Position numbers and translations under genes: made by a program
Shown here: positions 1-5,584 of the stretch, piece by piece
Position numbering within the stretch: position 1 is the first letter of the stretch
Layout: the number at the start of each line of letters is the position of its first letter
From: JAJPHY01 sp040754475
GTDB lineage: Bacteria; Actinomycetota; UBA4738; HRBIN12
Length of the DNA stretch: 12,503 bases
Assembly: GCA_040754475.1 (NCBI GenBank)
Contig: JBFMCN010000100.1
Coordinates: 1 to 12,503 of the forward strand
Direction of reading: 5' to 3'
The notes under the pieces: generated by a model
What the model saw: the letters and a program-made list of their open reading frames with translations, nothing else
The model's database searches: none
Told to the model about the DNA's origin: nothing

Positions 1-56
1 GGGGGGGGGGGGGGGGGGGGGCGGGGGCCGCCGCGCCCCCCCCCCCCCCGCCCCTC
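1..56. other. Poly-G/poly-C contig-edge sequence, probably artefactual
   Basis: The window opens with 21 consecutive G, then a short GC-only spacer, then a run of 14 C broken only by G further on. The G-run and C-run are complementary and could fold back on each other. Sequence of this kind is typical of no-signal base calls in two-colour Illumina chemistry or of fold-back artefacts at contig ends. No coding signal is visible. I infer an artefact, but a real homopolymer cannot be excluded from one sequence. Confidence 0.7.
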
Positions 57-62
57 CTTTGC

Positions 63-87
63 CTCGGTAGGATCGGCCACCACCGAG
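63..87. terminator. Weak inverted repeat downstream of the methyltransferase gene
   Basis: CTCGGT at 63-68 and ACCGAG at 82-87 form a perfect 6-bp stem with a 13-base loop, lying 22 bases beyond the stop codon of the minus-strand methyltransferase gene. There is no T-tract on either side. It could be a weak terminator for the left minus-strand gene block, but a stem this short is common by chance in GC-rich DNA. Confidence 0.2.
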
Positions 88-108
88 ACGTCCCTCCGGC
101 TGGCGGCC

Positions 109-687
109 TCAGTCCTGGAGGATCGTCGCGAGCCAGGCGTGGACCTCGCCGCCCGGCAACTTGCTGGCGAGCGCCTCCGGGTCGATGGACTCCACCCTCC
201 AGGGTGGGATGAAGGTTCCTCGGATCTCGAGTCGGCTCACGCGCCGCGGGCCGAAGCCCCACGGGTTCCGGTCGCTCCAGCACAGCAGGAAGCAACGGCC
301 ACCCCGGTGAAGGGCCGTCGACAGGCCGAGGGCGTACTGAGGGCGCTCGTCGTCCTGCAGGGTATGGAACAGGCCAACGTCGACGATCGTGTCGAACGTC
401 CGCCCGAGCTCGGGGAGGCGCAATGCGTCGAACACGAGGAACTCAGCCTTGGATTCCTGTTCGGCTGCCTTGGCCCGGGCGCGCTCGATGGCGGCAGGCA
501 CGAGGTCGATACCGAGCACATCGTGGCCCCTGTCGGCGAGGAAGATGGCGTTCTCGCCCGTGCCGCACCCGACGTCGAGGACGGTCCGGAGGATCGCGCC
601 CGCCTCCTCCAGCCGGACGATCGCCGGCTGCGGGCGACCGATGTCCCAGGTCGGTGAGCCCTCGTAGGCGGTGTCGAAGAAGCCCAC
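109..687 (-). CDS. Class I SAM-dependent methyltransferase, small
   Basis: A 192-residue protein with a Rossmann-type SAM-binding fold. Motif I is DVGCGTGEN (residues 38-46), followed by the ribose-binding acidic residue D61 in GIDL, motif II-like DALRL (88-92) and the strand FDTIVDVGLFHTL (98-110). The N-terminus, with YEGSPTWDIGRPQ (8-20), resembles the start of TehB/thiopurine-methyltransferase-like enzymes, which methylate small molecules. The true substrate is unknown. I chose the GTG at 687 because it sits just before this conserved N-terminus. An ATG at 933 gives a longer frame, but it would run through the upstream phosphatase gene and its extra sequence is arginine-rich and non-descript. 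The phosphatase stop is only two bases upstream, so translation is probably coupled. The fold is certain; the specific function is not. Confidence 0.88.
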   Translation of the reverse strand: MGFFDTAYEGSPTWDIGRPQPAIVRLEEAGAILRTVLDVGCGTGENAIFLADRGHDVLGIDLVPAAIERARAKAAEQESKAEFLVFDALRLPELGRTFDTIVDVGLFHTLQDDERPQYALGLSTALHRGGRCFLLCWSDRNPWGFGPRRVSRLEIRGTFIPPWRVESIDPEALASKLPGGEVHAWLATILQD

Positions 688-689
688 TC

Positions 690-2603
690 CTACCAGGTGA
701 CGGGGGGGATGCCCGGGTCGGACTCGGCAGAGTACCGCCCGGCGCCGTACGACGACAGGTCTCGATCTCTCAGGCCGGCGATGAAGTCGGTCGAGAGCAC
801 CGCGGCAAAGGGGCGCTGGTCCAGACGGTTGTGCTGAACTGCGTTCTGCCGGACGTACGAGCCGAGGTTGTCCCGGTAGCGGTAGTCGCGCAGGAAGGCC
901 GCGACGTCGTCGCGTGTGATCCCCGCATCCCACATTGCCCGCTCGTTCAGGTAGATCTCAGAGGGCACGACACTCTGCACGATCCGGAAGATGGAGCCGC
1001 CGAACTCGCGCTCCAGAGCCTCTTGCAGCTGGATGGGGTCCACGCGAACTCCTCCCATCGTCTCGACGGTGGGGCACTGGCCGTGGTCGGCGCAGACGAT
1101 CAACGCGAACTCGCCCGGCGCGAAGCTCGTCTCGAGGTAGGACGCCAGGCGTCCGAGCTGCTCGTCGGTGGCCTCGAGCGCGAACCTCTCGCGAAGGGAC
1201 AGCATGTTGTAGATGTGTCCGGTGTAGTCGGGCGACTTGTAGTTGGTGTACAGCAGGTCGGTGGCGTCGTGCCGCCCGATGCCCTCGGATTCGAGCGCCG
1301 CCTCGATGAGGTCGCCCTGGTAGCGGATGATCGGGGGAGTGCAGCAGACCGCCCGGCCGCCGGGGGCGAACTTCGCGTACTTGTCGTCTACTCCCGGGTC
1401 GGCGTAGCTGGTCTGGTGATGCGTGAGTGTGGATAGGGGCGGTACCTGCTTGGGCAGCCGATACAGCGCGGGGTTCTGCGGCTGCCACTGGAAGGTCTGC
1501 TTCTCGTCCCAGTAGACGGCCACCGGCTTGTCGCCGAGGGGCATGCCTCCCTTGCCGAGCATCCCCAGATGCCAGACTTGGTACCCGATCTCGCCGACCC
1601 ACGCCCTATTGTCGGTGGCCTCCATCCACAGGTCGGCCAGGGTCGGCACGAGGATGTCGCCCGGATCCGCAAGGCCCGGCGTCCCGTAGGCCTTGCGGAC
1701 GCTATTGCCGTCGCGGATGTTGTGGCCGGTGATGCCGTGTGCCCGCGGGAACGCCCCGGTGCCGATCGTCGCATGGGAGGACGCGGTCACCGCCGGGAAC
1801 GAACCAGTGATCGCGTTGCGATATGTCGCTCCGCTCCGCATCAGGCGCTTCAGCTCCGGCCATGCGTCCGGCCAGGTGTCGTTCAGCACGTTCCATCCGC
1901 CGCCGTCGATGACAAACGTGACGACTAGCTTCGGCGGCTTGTTCGGACGGGGAATGCCGGGGAGCAGCCGACCGTCCGCCGCCTTGAAATCGTCGAACCC
2001 CATCAGTCGAGCCGTGGTGGGGGCCAGGTCTGCCAGTGTGACTCGATCGGTGTTGTCGAGGGGGGGCACGATTCCTGGGGCGTAGACGACTATCGGGACT
2101 CGTTCCAGGTACATCCACACGAGCGCGTGGCTCGAGCGCGGGTCGTGAGGCATCAGCGCGCGGGACTCGCTGGCGTAGTTGGCAGTAGATCCGGGGGTGA
2201 GTACGAGTTGGAGATCCCCGAGGCGCTTCGGGTGGTAGGCGCGACGAAGCAGCTCCAGGGCCTCGGCTCCGAGATCGCGCGCCATCGCCTCTAGGTCGGG
2301 CCGCGGGTCCGGCCGTACGAGGCGCCTGAGGGCACGCCCCCCGGCGGCCCCGCTGGCAATGAGCGCCAGCCCCGCCCCGGCAATCACACCAAGGAACCGA
2401 CGGCGTCCCGGGTTCGTCGGGCCCTCGGCCACGGGTCGTGCCCAGGCGGCCAGCAAGACCGCCCCGAGCACCAGCAGCCCGGCGACGGCGGCCCCGACGA
2501 GGCCGCCGGTGAAGGCGACGACGAGAGCGGCCACGCCGCCGGCCACCGCGAACAGGATGAGAGCGCGCGCGGACCGGTGCACCACGGAACCTGATTCTGC
2601 CAC
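690..2603 (-). CDS. Membrane-anchored alkaline phosphatase superfamily hydrolase (phosphodiesterase/nucleotide pyrophosphatase-like)
   Basis: A 637-residue metal-dependent phosphoester hydrolase, substrate unknown. Residues 11-31 and 32-54 are hydrophobic and likely membrane-spanning. RRRFLG at 67-72 then precedes another hydrophobic stretch (73-89). The catalytic half begins with the metal-ligand strand TFVIDGGGWN (229-238). The nucleophile region has T273 in FPAVTASSHATIGTG, aligning with the Thr of NPP enzymes, and is followed by FPRAHGI. Other ligands are D459/H463 in SPDYTGH and D506/H507 in ADHGQ. Oddly, residues 153-214, including LERVPIVVYAPGI and TLADLAPTTARLMGF, look like the block that normally lies at the C-terminus of this fold. 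The start is the GTG at 2603, 63 bases after the GcvT-like gene on the same strand; no strong ribosome site is visible. The superfamily is clear, but whether the substrate is a diester, monoester or lipid headgroup is unknown. Confidence 0.87.
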   Translation of the reverse strand: MAESGSVVHRSARALILFAVAGGVAALVVAFTGGLVGAAVAGLLVLGAVLLAAWARPVAEGPTNPGRRRFLGVIAGAGLALIASGAAGGRALRRLVRPDPRPDLEAMARDLGAEALELLRRAYHPKRLGDLQLVLTPGSTANYASESRALMPHDPRSSHALVWMYLERVPIVVYAPGIVPPLDNTDRVTLADLAPTTARLMGFDDFKAADGRLLPGIPRPNKPPKLVVTFVIDGGGWNVLNDTWPDAWPELKRLMRSGATYRNAITGSFPAVTASSHATIGTGAFPRAHGITGHNIRDGNSVRKAYGTPGLADPGDILVPTLADLWMEATDNRAWVGEIGYQVWHLGMLGKGGMPLGDKPVAVYWDEKQTFQWQPQNPALYRLPKQVPPLSTLTHHQTSYADPGVDDKYAKFAPGGRAVCCTPPIIRYQGDLIEAALESEGIGRHDATDLLYTNYKSPDYTGHIYNMLSLRERFALEATDEQLGRLASYLETSFAPGEFALIVCADHGQCPTVETMGGVRVDPIQLQEALEREFGGSIFRIVQSVVPSEIYLNERAMWDAGITRDDVAAFLRDYRYRDNLGSYVRQNAVQHNRLDQRPFAAVLSTDFIAGLRDRDLSSYGAGRYSAESDPGIPPVTW

Positions 2604-2666
2604 ACGGCGGGCCAGGCGCCCCAGCCGTCGCTCTGAGCTGTCGCCGGGCGCTGCAGCCCGCGCCGG

Positions 2667-3857
2667 TCAGGTGCGCTTGCGGGGGAGGTCGAGGAACGGC
2701 GTCTGGACGACAGTCGCACCGGCCTTGCCCGGTTCGCCCTCGATCATCAGCCCGACCGACACCCGCGTGCCGGGAGCGGCGATAGGCGCGGGCACGGAGC
2801 CGAAACCGATCATCTTCTTCAGCGTCGGAGACCACGTGAGGCTCGTGGCCCTTCCGATCTGACGCTCCTGCTTGTACACCGGCACGGGATCTCGGTGGAC
2901 GGTCGGGGACACGGACGGAGGCAATCCGTGGTGGGCGAACAGCTCCTCGATCCCGCTCCAGTCGACTTCGAGGCCGACGAGGCGCCGCTTTGGGCCACCC
3001 CCAGCCTGTTCTTGCTCCAGGGCGCGCCTGCCCACGAAGTCCGCTTTCCCGAAGTCCACGAGCCGGCCGAGTCCGATCTCGAACGGTGAGTATTCCTGGT
3101 CGGGGCTCATCGCGTAACGAACGCTCGTGTACTCGGCCTCGATGAGTACGAGGGCCGCCTCGACCCGGGCCACGTCGAGCGCGCGGATACCCGCCGGCCG
3201 GATGCCGAAGCCCTGGCCGGCATCCCAGAGCGCGTCCCAGAGATCGACCGCCGCCTCGGTATAGACCCACAGTTCGTATCCGCGGTCGCCCGTGTACCCG
3301 GTGCGCGTCACATAGGTCTCCACGCCGCCGATCTCGGTCGGCCGGCCCCGGAAGTACCGGAGGTCGGCCCAGTCCTGCCGTGTCGCCGCCTTGAGGACCT
3401 CACGGGAGAGCTTCCCCTGCAGCGCGAGGGCGGCAACCCGTTCGCTCACGTCCTCGATCTGCACGTCGAGGCCGTGGGCGTTCAGCTTCAGCCAGCGGTA
3501 AGTGGGATCGGCCGCGGTCCAGAAGTACAGGTTCTCCTCTCGGCGTGTGATGGTCCCGTCGTCGACGACCTTGCCGCGTTCGTCGCACCAAGGCGTGTAG
3601 TAGACCTGCCCGAGCTGGAGCTTCGTGGCGTCGCGCGTGATGATCCGGTCGACCAGCCGCGTCGCGTCCGGACCTGAGACGATCAGCTTGTACAGCGGGC
3701 TCACGTCGATGAGAGCGGCAGCCTCGCGGATCGCGTTGTACTCGATGTCGTGGAAGTCCGCGTAGACGGCGGCCGAGAAGTAGCCGGACCACTCGCCCCA
3801 AGCCATCTTGGTGTTGAGTTGCGAGGTGCGTGGGTAGAACGCGGTGCCGATGCTCAC
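2667..3857 (-). CDS. GcvT-family aminomethyltransferase / folate-dependent demethylase-like protein
   Basis: A 396-residue protein of the glycine-cleavage T-protein family. It has the N-terminal folate-binding domain with IDVSPLYKLIVSGPDA (50-65), the VVDDG segment (97-101) carrying the Asp that is catalytic in GcvT, TRTGYTGDRGYELWV (185-199), and GIRALDVARVEAALVLI (223-239), then the C-terminal barrel with GRATSLTWSPTLKKMIGF (335-352). Family members move a methyl or methylene group from a small substrate to tetrahydrofolate: GcvT, DMSP demethylase DmdA, and the C-terminal halves of dimethylglycine and sarcosine dehydrogenases. No gcvH or gcvP lies nearby, and the length and sequence fit the DmdA/GcvT-like subgroup as well as true GcvT, so I give no symbol. 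The GTG start at 3857 has GGGAGAAGG upstream. It diverges from two FAD oxidoreductases, which hints at oxidative demethylation (inference). Confidence 0.87.
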   Translation of the reverse strand: MSIGTAFYPRTSQLNTKMAWGEWSGYFSAAVYADFHDIEYNAIREAAALIDVSPLYKLIVSGPDATRLVDRIITRDATKLQLGQVYYTPWCDERGKVVDDGTITRREENLYFWTAADPTYRWLKLNAHGLDVQIEDVSERVAALALQGKLSREVLKAATRQDWADLRYFRGRPTEIGGVETYVTRTGYTGDRGYELWVYTEAAVDLWDALWDAGQGFGIRPAGIRALDVARVEAALVLIEAEYTSVRYAMSPDQEYSPFEIGLGRLVDFGKADFVGRRALEQEQAGGGPKRRLVGLEVDWSGIEELFAHHGLPPSVSPTVHRDPVPVYKQERQIGRATSLTWSPTLKKMIGFGSVPAPIAAPGTRVSVGLMIEGEPGKAGATVVQTPFLDLPRKRT

Positions 3858-3860
3858 GAC

Positions 3861-3869
3861 CCTTCTCCC
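3861..3869 (-). promoter_or_regulatory. Ribosome binding site of the GcvT-like gene
   Basis: On the minus strand this reads GGGAGAAGG. The GGGAG core is seven bases from the GTG at 3857. It supports that GTG over upstream starts, which would run into the divergent gene's leader. Confidence 0.6.
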
Positions 3870-3893
3870 ATGATGCCGACAGCGCCATCGTGC

Positions 3894-3903
3894 ACGCTAG
3901 CAT
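3894..3903. promoter_or_regulatory. Possible back-to-back -10 elements in the divergent intergenic region
   Basis: The 113-base region 3858-3970 separates the GcvT-like gene from the first FAD oxidoreductase. It contains the palindrome GCTAGC (3896-3901). On the plus strand TAGCAT (3898-3903) and on the minus strand TAGCGT (3899 to 3894) both match the TAnnnT -10 pattern common in Actinomycetota. Starts about seven bases downstream would give leaders of about 60 and 30 bases. I see no convincing -35 boxes. This is a candidate only. Confidence 0.3.
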
Positions 3904-3958
3904 TGCGTGGGCGCGGCACGCGCTGCCCGGCACGGGGTTCTTGGTCCAGCCGCCGGAC

Positions 3959-3967
3959 GGGAGGGGG
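3959..3967 (+). promoter_or_regulatory. Ribosome binding site of the first FAD oxidoreductase gene
   Basis: GGGAGGGGG, three bases before the GTG at 3971 and with the GGAGG core about six bases away. It decides the start in favour of 3971 rather than the upstream GTG at 3830, which lies inside the divergent gene. Confidence 0.6.
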
Positions 3968-3970
3968 AAG

Positions 3971-5584
3971 GTGGCGCGGCGCTACGACGTGGTGGTTGTC
4001 GGAGGCGGCCACAACGGCCTGACGGCGGCTGCTTACCTGGCGCGCGCCGGCACGAAGGTTCTCGTGCTCGAGCGGCGTCACGTACTCGGCGGCGCGACCG
4101 TGACGGAGGAGGTCTTCCCCGGGTTCCGGTTCAGCGTGCTCTCCTATGTCGTCTCGCTGCTTCGCCCCGAGATCATCCGGGAGCTGGACCTTCCTCGGCA
4201 CGGCCTCGAGATCCTCCCGCTCGACGGCACGATCACGCCGCTCGACGATGACCACCTGTGGCGTGTGAACGATCACGGCAAGACGATCCGGGAGATCCGC
4301 CGCTGGTCGAAGAACGACGCGGAAGCGGCCGAGGAGTACGGCCGGCTGATGGTCGACATGGCCCGGTTCGTGAAGCCGGTCCTTTCGATGGTGCCGCCGG
4401 ACCCGGCGAAGCTGTCCCCTCGCGAATGGATGCCGGTCCTCTCCCTTGCGAGGAGCTTCCGCGACCTGACGCAGCGCCAGCAGTCAACGTTCATCCAGCT
4501 CATGACCATGAGCGCCGCGGACTTCCTCGAGCAGTGGTTCGAGACCGAACCGCTGAAGGCGACCATGTCGGCATCGGGCATCATCGGCACCTTCCAGGGT
4601 GTTCGCTCGCCGGGCACCGCCTACGTGCTGCTCCATCACTACATGGGCGAGATCGACGGCGCCTTCCGGGCGTGGGGCATCCCGAGAGGGGGAACCGGGG
4701 CCATCGCATATGCCGTCGCCTCGGCGGCGCAGGAGGCGGGTGCGGAGATCCGGACCGAGGCTCCCGTCGCGCGTATCGAGGTTCGAGGCGGCCGAGCCAC
4801 GGGCGTGACGCTCGAGTCGGGCGAGGAGATCCGGGCAGGCGTTGTGCTCTCGTCGCTCGACCCGAACTGGACGTTCTTGAGGCTCATCGAGAGCGGCCTC
4901 CTGGACGACGGCTTCATCGCTGAGGTCAAGCGGTACACGTACCGCGGCTCCTCGGGCAAGGTGAACCTCGCCCTCGACGGGCTGCCGGAGCTTGCCTGCA
5001 AGCCCGGTAGGGGAGAGTGGCTCCGAGGGGCCATCAGCTTCTCTCCGTCGATCGACTATATGGAGCGTGCCTACGACGACGCCAAGTACGGGCGCTTCTC
5101 CCGGCGGCCGTACATCGACTGCATCATCCCGACGCTCGTCGATCCTTCGATGGCGCCGCCGGGCAAGCACGTGATGAGCTGCTTCGTGCAGTGGGCGCCG
5201 TACCGCCTGGAGGACGGCAAGGCGTGGGACGACGACATGCGGAACGCGTTCGGCGAGACCGTCATGGACACGCTCGAGGAGCGGTTCCCGAAGATCCGCG
5301 ACCTCGTCATCCACAAGCAGGTCCTGAGCCCGCTCGACATCGAGGACATGACCGGCCTGACCGAGGGGAACATCTTCCAGGGCGAGCTCTCGCTCGAGCA
5401 GCTCTTCTTCAACCGGCCCGTTCCCGGATGGGCTCGGTACCGGACGCCCATCACCGACCTGTGGCTCTGCGGCTCGGCCGCTCACCCCGGCGGAGGCATC
5501 ATGGGCGCACCGGGCCGCATGGCCGCGCTCGAGGTGCTCAAGACCGGGCGCTTCGCTCGGCGCGGCTCCAGGGGGTCGGCTTGA
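3971..5584 (+). CDS. FAD-dependent oxidoreductase, phytoene dehydrogenase-like (PYROXD2-type), copy 1
   Basis: A 537-residue flavoprotein. The N-terminal dinucleotide-binding motif VVVVGGGHNGL (7-17) is followed by the ribose-binding Glu in VLVLERR (30-36) and GGATVTEE (40-47). The C-terminal FAD motif is LWLCGSAAHPGGGIMGAPG (497-515). A central region (around 330-410) contains KVNLALDGLPEL and SPSIDYMERAYDDAKYGR. These are hallmarks of the phytoene desaturase-related NAD(P)/FAD oxidoreductases whose human member is PYROXD2; substrates of this branch are unknown. No carotenoid gene (crtB, crtE) is nearby, so a carotenoid role is not supported. No signal peptide or membrane segment is evident. 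It overlaps the next gene, its paralog, by one base. The GTG start immediately precedes the conserved fold and has a good ribosome site. Confidence 0.9.
   Translation: MARRYDVVVVGGGHNGLTAAAYLARAGTKVLVLERRHVLGGATVTEEVFPGFRFSVLSYVVSLLRPEIIRELDLPRHGLEILPLDGTITPLDDDHLWRVNDHGKTIREIRRWSKNDAEAAEEYGRLMVDMARFVKPVLSMVPPDPAKLSPREWMPVLSLARSFRDLTQRQQSTFIQLMTMSAADFLEQWFETEPLKATMSASGIIGTFQGVRSPGTAYVLLHHYMGEIDGAFRAWGIPRGGTGAIAYAVASAAQEAGAEIRTEAPVARIEVRGGRATGVTLESGEEIRAGVVLSSLDPNWTFLRLIESGLLDDGFIAEVKRYTYRGSSGKVNLALDGLPELACKPGRGEWLRGAISFSPSIDYMERAYDDAKYGRFSRRPYIDCIIPTLVDPSMAPPGKHVMSCFVQWAPYRLEDGKAWDDDMRNAFGETVMDTLEERFPKIRDLVIHKQVLSPLDIEDMTGLTEGNIFQGELSLEQLFFNRPVPGWARYRTPITDLWLCGSAAHPGGGIMGAPGRMAALEVLKTGRFARRGSRGSA
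5570..5575 (+). promoter_or_regulatory. Ribosome binding site of the second FAD oxidoreductase gene
   Basis: AGGGGG inside the end of the upstream gene, eight bases before the ATG at 5584. With the one-base TGATG overlap it supports coupled translation and the short start rather than the long in-frame extension through the upstream gene. Confidence 0.5.

Noticed and set aside
1..21. G-quadruplex-forming regulatory element
   Set aside because: The G-run is uninterrupted and abuts the sequence edge with a complementary C-run, so an artefact is the simpler explanation.
688..933. N-terminal extension of the methyltransferase starting at ATG 933
   Set aside because: It lies wholly inside the phosphatase gene in another frame, is arginine/proline-rich, and the conserved methyltransferase N-terminus starts right after the GTG at 687.
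2645..2660. Hairpin CGGGC/GCCCG in the gap between the GcvT-like and phosphatase genes
   Set aside because: Only a 5-bp stem, no T-tract and overlapping no clear signal; expected by chance at this GC content.
1702..3270. Long minus-strand open frame of 522 codons across the phosphatase and GcvT-like genes
   Set aside because: Low-complexity Arg/Gly/Pro/Ala composition typical of GC-rich shadow frames; two well-recognised genes occupy the same DNA in another frame.
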